Origin: Luteolibacter arcticus
Lineage (GTDB): Bacteria > Verrucomicrobiota > Verrucomicrobiia > Verrucomicrobiales > Akkermansiaceae
Length of the DNA: 64,000 bases
Direction: 5' to 3'
NCBI RefSeq assembly: GCF_025950235.1
Contig: NZ_JAPDDT010000011.1
Coordinates: 1-64,000 of the forward strand
In this document: positions 41,732 through 49,412 of the stretch, piece by piece
Layout of the letters: each line of letters starts with the position of its first letter
Numbering within the stretch: position 1 is the first letter of the stretch
Program-made: the position numbers and the translations under genes
Notes under the pieces: model-generated
What the model saw: only the letters and a program-made list of their open reading frames with translations
What the model was told of the DNA's origin: nothing
Databases searched by the model: none

Positions 41732-42492
41732 ATGAAATGGGATCGTGGTTTCATCCGGCGATGGAGCGGGTTGGCGATGGCATTTGCCGGCATGGCGTTC
41801 GCGGCAATCGTGCAGGCAGAAGAGAAGAAGGATGACGCCGTGCTGCTGCCGACCGAGGTGCGCGAATGGACGTCCGCCGATGGCCGTAAGACGAAGAGCA
41901 AGTTGCTCGCGGTGGATCACGAGAAGAAGACGGTGACGCTCGAGTCCGATGCCGGGAAGAAATCCGAAGGGCTGCCCTTCGCGAAATTCAGCGCGGCGGA
42001 CCAGGCTTTCTTCTCACGCTGCAAGACCCAGGTCGCGGGGCAGGGGGACGATGGCCGGATCGTGCAGGTGGACGATGAGGATCCGGAGATGAAGCGCGCG
42101 ATCGACGAGGCGGTGAAGACCTTCCCTGCGGCGTGGAAGGAGATCGAGAAGGACCTGCGCCGGCCGATTCCGGCGCTCGACATGGTGATGGTGAAGGCGG
42201 CCTTCCGCGACCCGGGCGAGGCGGGCAAGAATGCCGAGCTGATGTGGGTGCAGGACTTCAGCTTCGACGGCAAGACGATCACGGGAGAACTCGCCAATCA
42301 GCCGAATCGCCTGAAGTCGGTGAAGATGGGCAGAAGGTCAGCGTCCCTCTGGCCGATCTGCGGGACTGGATCTATTTCACCGGGGAGAAGGTGAACGGCG
42401 GATTCACCGAGAAGCTCATCCACAAGCGGATGTCACCCGCGGAGAGGAAGGAACACAACGAGGGGACCGGGGTGAATTGGGATGAAGCGTGA
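41732..42492 (+). pseudogene. Secreted SHD1 + DUF2314 protein with a one-base deletion
   Basis: The ATG at 41732 gives a signal-bearing start (MKWDRGFIRRWSGLAMAFAG). Residues about 35-95 match an SHD1-like domain (VREWTSADGRKTKSKLLAV..GLPFAKFSAADQAFF). A DUF2314 domain begins EDPEMKRAIDEAVKTFPAAW and goes on MVKAAFRDPGEAGKNAELMW..ITGELANQPNRLKSVK. After base 42325 the true sequence, DGQKVSVPLADLRDWIYFTG, is found one base back, so one G seems lost (AAG-GAT would restore it). The open frame ends early at 42394 with a scrambled tail. The restored protein would be about 253 residues and end in NEGTGVNWDEA at 42492. Its 3' end overlaps the next gene by 11 bases. This is either recent inactivation or a base-calling error. 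Confidence 0.75.
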
Positions 42493-42946
42493 GGGGCCTG
42501 GATTGTTTCATCGTCCGCTCTACCGCTGGAAGAGCTTTTGGCTCGGCGTGCTGGTGCTGGCCTTCCTGAGCTGGGCGTGGGTGAGGTCGATGTCGCATCT
42601 GGACATCGTTTCGATGCTCTCTTCGTCGGCCACCGAGGCGGTTGCTTTCCGGTCCCACCGCGGCCTGATGAGTCTCCAAGCGACCGGGCCGAGGCATTTC
42701 CTCCTCCCGAAGGATCCGCATCTTTACAGGGCTTCCTTTCCCACCGCGTTGGATCCGAAGTGGTTCGCCCCGCCCGCGTCTTTCGTGAAGCCGGGGAGTC
42801 CGGGTGAATGGACTCTCTCCGTTGCTTACTGGTTGCTCGTGCTGCTCTTCCTTGTCCCTTGGACGGTCTTTCTTGTCTGGCGAGGTTGCCGGATGAAACG
42901 ACTTGCGAGGGAGGCGGCAGATCCAGCATGGGACGTTGGGCATTGA
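42482..42946 (+). CDS. Small membrane protein, paralog of 36728-37138
   Basis: 154 residues. It begins MKREGPGLFHRPLYRWKSFW, then one helix (LGVLVLAFLSWAW), a loop of about 80 residues and a second helix (VAYWLLVLLFLVPWTVFLVW), ending in a basic cytosolic stretch (RGCRMKRLARE). The N-terminal segment aligns with the minus-strand gene at 36728-37138 (HR-RWKSFWLG). It overlaps the SHD1-DUF2314 gene by 11 bases, so translation may be coupled. Function unknown. Confidence 0.75.
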   Translation: MKREGPGLFHRPLYRWKSFWLGVLVLAFLSWAWVRSMSHLDIVSMLSSSATEAVAFRSHRGLMSLQATGPRHFLLPKDPHLYRASFPTALDPKWFAPPASFVKPGSPGEWTLSVAYWLLVLLFLVPWTVFLVWRGCRMKRLAREAADPAWDVGH

Positions 42947-43038
42947 ACCTCGTGGCGAACGATATTGTTGGCGCTGACAATCGTTGGGCACTTTTCTGCC
43001 TTTCTTTTTCCTGTCCCCGCGCATTCACATCTGAATCC

Positions 43039-43584
43039 ATGAAGATGTTCCTCTGGTCGATCCTGGTTTCATTGGCATTGGCTTGCCACGCGGCTGGCTG
43101 GATTCATGTGGAACCTGCCGATCACGCCAAGCAGCTCGCTTCCTCGGACTTCGCTGGGATCGTCGAGGTGACGAGCCTTGCCGATACCGGAAGGAAGAAG
43201 GTGATGTTTGGCAACGAGGTGGCGTTTCGCGAGGTGAAGGTCACCTTGAAGGTTCTCTCACCGTTCAAAGGAGGGAAAGACGGCCAGCTTGATTGCATGA
43301 TCTACCGGAGGCCGACCGACGATGAATTGATCGCCGATGGGATGCCGCGCAAAGACGTCTTGAATGCGTCCTTGAACCTCGCGACCGACGAGAGCCTGCA
43401 TTTGTTCCTGGTCGCGATCCGGCGAAACGAACGCCTGATGGCCTACCTGGTGAAGTCCGGAGACACGTTCGTTCCGGTGACCGGTGACGAGAAGGCGAGC
43501 CAGTCCCTGCATCGCTTGGAAATGGCAAACCAGCTCAGCGTGCCGGAGGCGGGTGAAGAGAAGCCCGGCCCGGTAGAGAGATGA
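43039..43584 (+). CDS. Exported hypothetical protein
   Basis: 181 residues from the ATG at 43039 (signal-like MKMFLWSILVSLALACHAAG; the Cys is not in a good lipobox). The longer open frame from 42808 overlaps the upstream gene and lacks a signal. The mature part has an SSDFAGIVEVTSL strand, VKVTLKVLSPFKGGKDGQLDC, and ends Pro/Glu-rich. No family recognised. It looks periplasmic. It is on the same strand as the membrane protein upstream, 92 bases away. Confidence 0.68.
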   Translation: MKMFLWSILVSLALACHAAGWIHVEPADHAKQLASSDFAGIVEVTSLADTGRKKVMFGNEVAFREVKVTLKVLSPFKGGKDGQLDCMIYRRPTDDELIADGMPRKDVLNASLNLATDESLHLFLVAIRRNERLMAYLVKSGDTFVPVTGDEKASQSLHRLEMANQLSVPEAGEEKPGPVER

Positions 43585-43599
43585 GGAGAGGGGACACTC

Positions 43600-43639
43600 T
43601 TGTCCTCTTCGGGAGAGCGACGACAGGAATGTCACCCCT
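43600..43639. repeat. Hairpin repeat with GACA..TTGTC arms, family F
   Basis: GGGGACACTCTTGTCCTC pairs with its near complement GACGACAGGAATGTCACCCC. A related short hairpin (CAGGATATTCTTGTCCTG) is near 3515-3532. It lies just past the stop of the 43039-43584 gene and may help end its transcript. Confidence 0.55.
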
Positions 43640-43743
43640 CAAGGAACTCGCGAGGAGTCGATTCCTTCCAGAGCATGTTGTGAGATTTCGTAGCCGCTGA
43701 TTCGCGACGACGGCTCCAGCGTTTCGAGCGACCTGGAAGTTTG

Positions 43744-43850
43744 AAGTGAACCGCGAAATCACGCGAAAAGACGCTAAATCTAAAGGCAGGAGAAGATCTC
43801 CATTCTAACAATTTTCGCGTCTTTTCGCGTTCTTTCGCGGTTCAATTTCT
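43744..43850. repeat. Inverted pair of period-7 tracts
   Basis: The left arm (43744-43780), AACCGCG-AAATCAC-GCGAAAA-GACGCTA, and the right arm (43811-43850) are near-perfect complements over about 37 bp, with a spacer of about 30 bases. Each arm has a 7-base period. No gene is seen in 43585-43896. Confidence 0.75.
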
Positions 43851-43896
43851 TCGTCCGAACCCGGCTTGGGTGGCTACGTTTTCAAAGCAAAGCGCT

Positions 43897-44589
43897 TTAG
43901 TCGGTTCCTTCCCGTTTTTCCATATCCGTCACCCACCAGCGGAAGCGGGCTTTGAGTTCTTCGGAGCGAGAGCTCGCCTCGAGCGCCTTCATCGTTTCCA
44001 TATCCTTGGTTTCTCTCAGCCGGGAGCCGATGATCGAGGTCACTCGCCCGTCGGGATCGGGTGGGATCGCTTCCAGGAAGGCGACCATAGCAGGGGCGTC
44101 GGCCGGGGAGAGCGATGCAGTTTGGAAAATGGATTCGGCGACTTGCTGTTGCAGTGGTCCCTCTGGAACGAGGCGATAAAGCTCGGCGATGGTTTCGAAG
44201 GGGCGCTTCGAGATCTCGTTCCGGAACATGATCTGGATGTGCTTGGCCGCCCACCTTTCGTCGCAGGCGGAAAGTGCCAGGCCGATCCTGAGCGGATAGG
44301 GCGTCCGCTTGGAATTGATCAACTTCTCCGCTTCGATCCGGAGATCATCGGGGACGGGCTGATGTTGGCTCCGCAGATCGGAGAGTTCGACGAGAAGTTT
44401 CCGGGCGGTGTCTTCTTCGGAGCTGGTTTGCGGAGTCGCGGGGCGGACGACCGGTGGTGTCTTGAGGCCGGGCTCTGCCGTCTCATTCTCCGATGTGTTC
44501 CCAGCCTGCTTCAAGGTGACGATAAGAACGGTCGCGATCACCAGAAGCACTCCCGCCAAGGTCGCATGGAATCGTGATGGGGGAGTCAT
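43897..44589 (-). CDS. Membrane-anchored hypothetical protein
   Basis: 230 residues from the ATG at 44589, which starts just before a single N-terminal helix (ATLAGVLLVIATVLIVTL). A longer frame to 44742 adds Pro-rich, non-conserved-looking residues, though its ATG follows the upstream stop immediately (TGAATG). After the helix comes a Thr/Pro-rich linker (about 30-60), then an all-helical domain (about 65-225) with RKLLVELSDLRSQHQPVPD, LALSACDERWAAKHIQIMF and PEGPLQQQVAESIF, in a pattern like helical repeats. It is anchored in the inner membrane with the helical part in the periplasm. No family recognised. Confidence 0.65.
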   Translation of the reverse strand: MTPPSRFHATLAGVLLVIATVLIVTLKQAGNTSENETAEPGLKTPPVVRPATPQTSSEEDTARKLLVELSDLRSQHQPVPDDLRIEAEKLINSKRTPYPLRIGLALSACDERWAAKHIQIMFRNEISKRPFETIAELYRLVPEGPLQQQVAESIFQTASLSPADAPAMVAFLEAIPPDPDGRVTSIIGSRLRETKDMETMKALEASSRSEELKARFRWWVTDMEKREGTD

Positions 44590-44742
44590 GGCGGGCGTTG
44601 CTGTCGCGATTCGTGGCAGAGCTCCGGAGGAATGCAATGGCGGTGGAGGGACATTGACGGCGTCGTGGATTCTCGGGACGCTGGATGGCGTGGGAATGGC
44701 GACGCAGATGAAAGGACGGCGGAGGCTTTTGGTGGCCTGCAT

Positions 44743-44955
44743 TCACTCGTCGTAGTCCTCGTCGCCTAGGTTCCGATAGGAGGAGCATTGATCCGGGAAC
44801 CGTTCGTTGAATCTTGTTCCAATGGCACACTTCGCGTCGGCGATGCTGCAGTTGGTCGCTTCACGAAGCAGACAAATGGCGGCAAGCACTTTACTGTGGG
44901 AGAGAAGCTCGTCGATTTGGTCGCTCAGCTCGGCAGGTATTGCGAACGGGGTCAT
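44743..44955 (-). CDS. Small protein resembling the L7/L12 C-terminal domain
   Basis: 70 residues from the ATG at 44955. LSHSKVLAAICLLREATNCSIADAKCAIG resembles the helix-turn-helix part of ribosomal L7/L12 C-domains (IKLLREATGLGLAEAKDAV). Small single-domain proteins of this type are common and uncharacterised. The chain ends in an acidic stretch, NLGDEDYDE. The longer frame to 45168 is Pro-rich upstream and crosses a repeat, so I do not use it. It lies 153 bases upstream of the membrane-anchored gene on the same strand. Confidence 0.65.
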   Translation of the reverse strand: MTPFAIPAELSDQIDELLSHSKVLAAICLLREATNCSIADAKCAIGTRFNERFPDQCSSYRNLGDEDYDE

Positions 44956-45077
44956 GGAAGTGAGCGTTGGGAAATGAAGAAGCACGGAGCGAAGCAAGGT
45001 AGCGGAACGGCTGGGCCGTTCCGGCGGGGGCGGGGCTGGATTTGCGAGGCGATGGCTATTGGGCCATGGTGGCCGCA

Positions 45078-45111
45078 CCCAGCCGGAAGGACGAAGTCCT
45101 TCCGCTACGAA
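45078..45111. repeat. Hairpin repeat, family C copy 3
   Basis: CCAGCCGGAAGGACGAAGTC followed by CTTCCGCTACGA. The arms pair as GGAAGGAC-GAA-GTCCTTCC, with compensatory changes relative to the 3547-3583 copy (GGAACGAC / GTCGTTCC), so structure is conserved, not just sequence. Confidence 0.7.
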
Positions 45112-45119
45112 GAGGAAAG

Positions 45120-45147
45120 AAAAAGCGCGGACGTTTCCGTCCGCGCT
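45120..45147 (-). terminator. Intrinsic terminator of the M16 peptidase gene
   Basis: The perfect stem AGCGCGGACG / CGTCCGCGCT with a 4-base loop is followed on the minus strand by five U. It lies 24 bases past the stop codon at 45172. Confidence 0.82.
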
Positions 45148-45168
45148 GTGTCGACAGAATGTCGACAC
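45148..45168. repeat. Perfect palindrome, family E copy 2
   Basis: GTGTCGAC-AGAAT-GTCGACAC lies between the M16 stop codon and its terminator hairpin. Compare 37221-37241. Confidence 0.6.
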
Positions 45169-45171
45169 CCC

Positions 45172-48147
45172 TTACTGGCCTTCGGCCTTTTTCTCGGGGT
45201 GGATGAGGACTTTTAGTGCGTGCTTCTGGCCGAGGTATTTGACGGCGATGTCGTGGAGTTCCTTGGCGGTGATGGAGGCGTAGTCGGCATCGCGGTTGCG
45301 GATGAGGTCGATGCGGGTGGGGTCTTCCTGCGACTGGGCGAGGACGGTGCCGAGCCAGTAGCTGTTGTCGCGCTTCATCTTCTCCATCGTGGCCTGCATG
45401 GGCTTGCGGGCGCGGTCGAGTTCGTCATCGGTGGTGCCGTTGCGGGCGAGCAGGTTGGCGATCTCGGTGGCGGTGTCGGCGAGCTTCTTGGTGTCCTCGG
45501 CCTTGCCGACGCACTCGGCGGCCATGTAGCCGTAGCCATCGAGGCCTTCGGAGCCGCTGGGGCCGGCATTCGGGCTGTAGGAAGCGCCGAGCTTCTCGCG
45601 GATCTCCTCGCGGAGGCGGTCGCTGAGGATCTCGCCGAGCAGGTTGAGGCGGCGGAAGAGCTTGGTGTTCCCGCGCAGGCCCTCGGTCTTCCAGATGACC
45701 ATGGCGGTGCCTTGGGCGATCTTGCTGTCGTAGGTGAAGGTCTTCTCGGCGGCACCCTTCGGGAAGGTGATCTTGCGTGCGGCGGCGAGGTCGGGCTTCT
45801 TCTCGGTGCGGGCGGGCAGCGCGCCGAAGGTCTTGTACAAGAGAGGGAGCAGCGTGCTCTCGTCGTAGTCGCCGACGATGCTGAGCTCAAGGTAGTCCTT
45901 GGTGAGGGCGGGGGCGAGCCACTTGCGGACGTCATCGAGGGTGTAGCTGGCGAGCTTTGCCTCATCCGGCACGCCCCAGCGGGTGTCGGCTCCGTGGAGC
46001 CACGACTCCATCTCGGCCTGCGGGCCGGCGGGGGTGTGGCGGAGCTGTTGGAAGATCATCGGAATGGCCTTCTTGAACTGCGACAGCGCTTCCTCGCGAT
46101 AGCCGGGGTCGGTGAGCTGGGCGCACATGAGCTGGAGCTGGAGTTCCAGATCCTCCGGCGTGGTCTTTCCGCCGAGGGTGAAGGCGTCGTCGCCGATTGC
46201 GAAGCTGGTGCCGACATTGCGGCCGGCGAGGATCTGCTGGAGATCATCCACCGAGTGCTTCCCGAGGCCGCCGGCGTCGAAGACGCTGCTGGCGAAGAAG
46301 TCCAGCCCCGGGGTGTCCTTCGGCTGGGTGAGCTTGCCGCTGCCGATGCGGGTGGTGAGGCGGATGGCTCCCTTTTCGAAATCGGTCTTCTTGAGGTTCA
46401 CCCGCACGCCATTCGAGAGGACGAGCTGGGAGAAGCCGAGGTCCTCGACTTCCTTCCGCGACTTCAAGGTGCCTGCGGGGCCGAAGTCGGTGTAGCCGAA
46501 GGCCACCGCTGCCTTCTGCTCGGGGGCTTCGACGGGCTTGCTACGAGACTCCTCGTAGATGGCGAGCATGGTGGCGCGGGCATTGTCCGGCTCTTCCTTC
46601 GTGGTCAGCACGAGGTGCAGTCCCTGGTCCGCCCAGAACTCGCGGAAGGCCGCATGGCAGGTCTCCGCGGTGGCGGTATCCAGGCCTTTGAGCGCGATCT
46701 CCAGATCGGTCTCCGGCGTGGAGAAGACAGTGCCGTCATTGACCGAGCGGGCGATGCCGGTGGCGAGCGAGTCGGACTTGCGGGTCGGCTCGGTTTTCAC
46801 GGCCTGCTGGTAGGCATTCAGGACGTTGGCCTTGGCCTCGGCGATCTCGGCATCGGTGAAGCCATATTCCAGCGCGCGGCGGAATTCCTGCTCCAGGATG
46901 GGCAGCGCCTCCTGCCAGCGATCGTCGGTGACGGTGACATCGAAGGAGCCGAGCTCGGCGTAGTTGAAGAGCTCGTCACGGCTGGCGCTGCCATTGGCGA
47001 TGGCCGAGCCATCCTGCTTCGCGAGGCGCTCGAAGCGCCGGCCGATGGCGGTGTGGGCGAGGCCGAGCGGCAGCATGGAAAGCCGGCGGGTGGTGCTGTC
47101 CGGCACGCGGCTGAAGGGGCGCACGGAGACCAGCGAGAGATCGGTGGAGGCCACTTCCTTGTCCGAGAAGACGGCAGCCTGCAGGCCCTCGACCGGCTTG
47201 ATCGGGCCGAGGTCGGGGTTCTTGCCGGGCTCGGTGGGATTTGTGAGGGAGGAGAAGCTGTCCTTGATGCGCTGCTCGATTTCATCCGGCTTCACATCGC
47301 CGACCACGACGAAGGTCATGCGCTCTGGCGTGTAGAAGCGGGTGTAGAGGTCCACGAACTTCTCGCGCGGGGCCTTCTGGATGACGTCCTCGGTGCCGAT
47401 GGGGAAGCGCTTGGTGATCAGCGAGCCGGGCAGGAGCTCGGCGAACTGCTGCTCCATGAGGCGGTAGCCGACGGTGTCGCGGCTGGTCTTCTCGGAGAGG
47501 ATCACGCCGCGCTCCTTGTCGATCTCGGCGGCATCGAGTTTCGCGCCATCGCCGAAGTCGCGCATGATGGTGAAGCCGAGCTTCATGAGCTCCTCGGAGG
47601 TCTCCGGGAGATCAAGCATGTAAACCGTTTCATCGAAGGAGGTGTAGGCATTCACGTGGGCACCGAAGGCGATGCCGAGGCGCTGCATCTTCGGGATGAG
47701 CTCCTCCGGGGTGAAATTCTTCGAGCCATTGAAGACCATGTGCTCCAGGAAGTGGGCGAGGCCGCGCTGGTCCTCCGCCTCCATGAGCGAGCCGGCGGAA
47801 ATGTGCAGGCGCAGCGAGACGCGGCCCGGCGGCTCGGCATTCCGGTAGATGAGGTAGCGCATGCCATTCTCCAGCTTGCCGAAGCGGGCCTTCGGGTCGG
47901 CGGGGATGTCGCTCTGCTCCTGCGGCCAGGTTTTCGCGGCGGCCTCGGCGACCTGGGTGTCGGTCTTGACGGTGGTCGGCGGAGTCTCGGGCTCCGGCTT
48001 GGCGTCGCCTGCCGGCTTGGTGGAGTCGGCGGCGGACGCGGCCGGCGGGGCCGCGGGTGGGGGAGGCGGGGCTGGTTTCCGGATCAGGAAAATCGCCGCC
48101 ACGGCGGCTAGGATCAGGCTGAGGATCAAGGGTGCCGGATTTCGCAT
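45172..48147 (-). CDS. M16 family zinc peptidase (pitrilysin/insulinase type), periplasmic
   Basis: 991 residues from the ATG at 48147, which starts a signal anchor (MRNPAPLILSLILAAVAAIF) and a long Pro/Ala linker. The first domain carries the inverted zinc motif HFLEH (His132, Glu135, His136) in RGLAHFLEHMVFNGS, with a downstream Glu region ERGVILSEK. Four similar M16 half-domains follow, the later ones lacking the zinc motif, as usual for full-length pitrilysin-like enzymes that close as a clam shell. Such proteins degrade peptides and small proteins. Being tethered at the inner membrane, it would act in the periplasm. It is a single gene with its own terminator; a frame open to 48246 has no sensible leader. 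Confidence 0.93.
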   Translation of the reverse strand: MRNPAPLILSLILAAVAAIFLIRKPAPPPPPAAPPAASAADSTKPAGDAKPEPETPPTTVKTDTQVAEAAAKTWPQEQSDIPADPKARFGKLENGMRYLIYRNAEPPGRVSLRLHISAGSLMEAEDQRGLAHFLEHMVFNGSKNFTPEELIPKMQRLGIAFGAHVNAYTSFDETVYMLDLPETSEELMKLGFTIMRDFGDGAKLDAAEIDKERGVILSEKTSRDTVGYRLMEQQFAELLPGSLITKRFPIGTEDVIQKAPREKFVDLYTRFYTPERMTFVVVGDVKPDEIEQRIKDSFSSLTNPTEPGKNPDLGPIKPVEGLQAAVFSDKEVASTDLSLVSVRPFSRVPDSTTRRLSMLPLGLAHTAIGRRFERLAKQDGSAIANGSASRDELFNYAELGSFDVTVTDDRWQEALPILEQEFRRALEYGFTDAEIAEAKANVLNAYQQAVKTEPTRKSDSLATGIARSVNDGTVFSTPETDLEIALKGLDTATAETCHAAFREFWADQGLHLVLTTKEEPDNARATMLAIYEESRSKPVEAPEQKAAVAFGYTDFGPAGTLKSRKEVEDLGFSQLVLSNGVRVNLKKTDFEKGAIRLTTRIGSGKLTQPKDTPGLDFFASSVFDAGGLGKHSVDDLQQILAGRNVGTSFAIGDDAFTLGGKTTPEDLELQLQLMCAQLTDPGYREEALSQFKKAIPMIFQQLRHTPAGPQAEMESWLHGADTRWGVPDEAKLASYTLDDVRKWLAPALTKDYLELSIVGDYDESTLLPLLYKTFGALPARTEKKPDLAAARKITFPKGAAEKTFTYDSKIAQGTAMVIWKTEGLRGNTKLFRRLNLLGEILSDRLREEIREKLGASYSPNAGPSGSEGLDGYGYMAAECVGKAEDTKKLADTATEIANLLARNGTTDDELDRARKPMQATMEKMKRDNSYWLGTVLAQSQEDPTRIDLIRNRDADYASITAKELHDIAVKYLGQKHALKVLIHPEKKAEGQ

Positions 48148-48315
48148 GGATCGAAGCTGTGTTGGGCCTCCCATCCTTGGCAACGGCGAAAGCGGGGAAA
48201 CCGGGGGCTGGCGGGCCGGAATTTTTTCGTAGAATCGGGATTGCAAAACCGTTTCCGTCGTGATGGTTTCGCGGCCCGCCGGTCCAAAGCCGGTGGGAAG
48301 CAGACAAAACGAAAC

Positions 48316-48399
48316 GCGCGCGTGGCGGAATTGGTAGACGCGCTAGATTCAGGTTCTAGTGGGGGCAACCCCGTGGTGGTTCGAGTCCACTCGTGCGTA
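48316..48399 (+). tRNA. tRNA-Leu (anticodon CAG)
   Basis: 84 bases. The acceptor arms GCGCGCG and CGTGCGT pair with two G-U pairs. The anticodon stem CTAGA/TCTAG holds the loop TTCAGGT with CAG. A long variable arm, GTGGGGGCAACCCCGT, marks a class II tRNA, and the T-arm is GGTTCGAGTCC. CCA is not encoded. It reads CUG, the main Leu codon of this GC-rich genome. Confidence 0.95.
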
Positions 48400-48417
48400 T
48401 TGTTTTGAAACGGAACG

Positions 48418-48450
48418 AATCCCGAAGCTAAGAGGCTGCGGGATTTTTTT
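48418..48450 (+). terminator. Terminator of the tRNA-Leu gene
   Basis: AATCCCG-(loop)-CGGGATT followed by a seven-T run, 18 bases after the tRNA 3' end. Confidence 0.82.
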
Positions 48451-48829
48451 GTTAGGTCGGTGTGCCGGTGCCCTAATGGTGCACTTATTCGCCGACGGGC
48501 GTGGCGAGCGCAATCGAATGTCGCGCCGGGCGCAGTGTGGTTTGGAGGCAACTCCTTAGCTAGCCGTGCCTTGCTGCGCTGAGGGGATGGGCCGTCCTCG
48601 CCAAAATGGATGGATCACCTCGTCCTTCGAAGGTTGCTCTTATACTTGAGCGGCAGCGTGGGAGTCGCAGGTGTGGGATGGGGACTCGAACTTATTCCTG
48701 GGTTCGAATCCAAGGCCTCGAAATTTTTAGGATCAAACGGTTGCTGAAATCGGATTCCGTCGCCGGCCCGAATGTTGCCCGAATCACGGTTGTCGTGGTT
48801 AGTGGCAAGCGGCGTGGGGGGGCTCAAGG
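48451..48829. other. Gene-free scar next to tRNA-Leu
   Basis: No gene is supported. Near 48676-48710 a 10-bp near-perfect inverted repeat, GGACTCGAAC..GTTCGAATCC, has arms resembling tRNA T-arms (GGTTCGA[A/G]TCC). Two CCCGAAT-containing boxes (near 48769-48785) follow. The patchy similarity to tRNA 3' ends suggests remnants of element integration beside the tRNA gene. Confidence 0.4.
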
Positions 48830-49086
48830 CTGGTCAGATAGCGCCTCTCCAACCTCGACCCTTTCGGTAATCCAAGTGTGGACGGCATGATGAACCAGAG
48901 AAACCGAAAAACCGTCTGCCGGCACACACCGGCAATCGTCATGATCTCAGCGACGCTTGATTGGTGAAGCGCGATGAGGCGCACGACGAGCAGGCGCTTG
49001 CGCGCCCAGTCGGCCTGGGGCTGTTGCCAAGCCTCTTCAATCCGGTCGACGAGTTCCTTTCCAAGGGCAGGTAGCTTCCGGGCCAT
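48830..49086 (-). pseudogene. IS630-type transposase fragment
   Basis: The minus-strand frame starts MARKLPALGKELVDRIEEAW, then ADWARKRLLVVRLIALHQSSVAEIMTIAGVCRQTVFRF, which matches the N-terminal helix-turn-helix of IS630-family transposases. After CRQTVFRF the pattern breaks; a related continuation (LDYRKGRGW-like) appears in another frame, so the gene is frameshifted and truncated. The DDE catalytic region is absent. It is a dead remnant next to the tRNA gene. Confidence 0.6.
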
Positions 49087-49412
49087 CCGGAAGACTTCAC
49101 CAAATCATCCCTTCATGGAAGTCTAAAAGCTAGGGGTCTTTGGTATTATTCGCCCGGAACCCTAGGATATTCAAGACTCGGCTACATCCCGCGATCGGGG
49201 GTAATTGTCTGGATTAGCTGCCTGGGCGTTTCGTTGCCCCCTTTTGTGGAATTAGGCGGCAGATTCTTTGGTATCCGCAAAATTAGCAGTTTTATGTTGT
49301 TTTGGTGACAAAAAGGCATATCCGGATCTTTGGAATCGTCGAAACCCAAGAATTTCGAGCCGTGTTTGGCTCGAAAGTGACATCGATGGTTAGCATCTGA
49401 TTTTGCTGCCTC
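49087..49412. promoter_or_regulatory. AT-richer leader with a perfect hairpin before the giant gene
   Basis: No gene is supported in this interval. 49353-49376 holds TTTCGAGCC-GTGTTT-GGCTCGAAA, a perfect 9-bp stem 37 bases upstream of the ATG at 49413. There is no U-tract after it, so it is more like an operator or an mRNA leader structure than a terminator. The region is clearly richer in A/T than its neighbours, as promoters here tend to be. Confidence 0.5.

Noticed and set aside
42320-42400. Programmed -1 frameshift in the DUF2314 gene
   Set aside because: There is no slippery heptamer at the shift and the early product would lose the end of a conserved domain; an indel is simpler.
45220-48111. 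963-residue open frame antisense to the M16 peptidase
   Set aside because: Its composition is a Gly/Glu/Ala/Val/Leu-rich shadow and the opposite strand has a full zinc motif and domain set. GC-rich third positions produce such frames.
48660-48720. A second tRNA gene
   Set aside because: Only T-arm-like pieces are present; no acceptor, D or anticodon arms can be built.
48615-48827. Integrase C-terminal fragment suggested by a NIRA-like string
   Set aside because: Too short, with no catalytic Arg/His/Tyr; the similarity is only a few residues.
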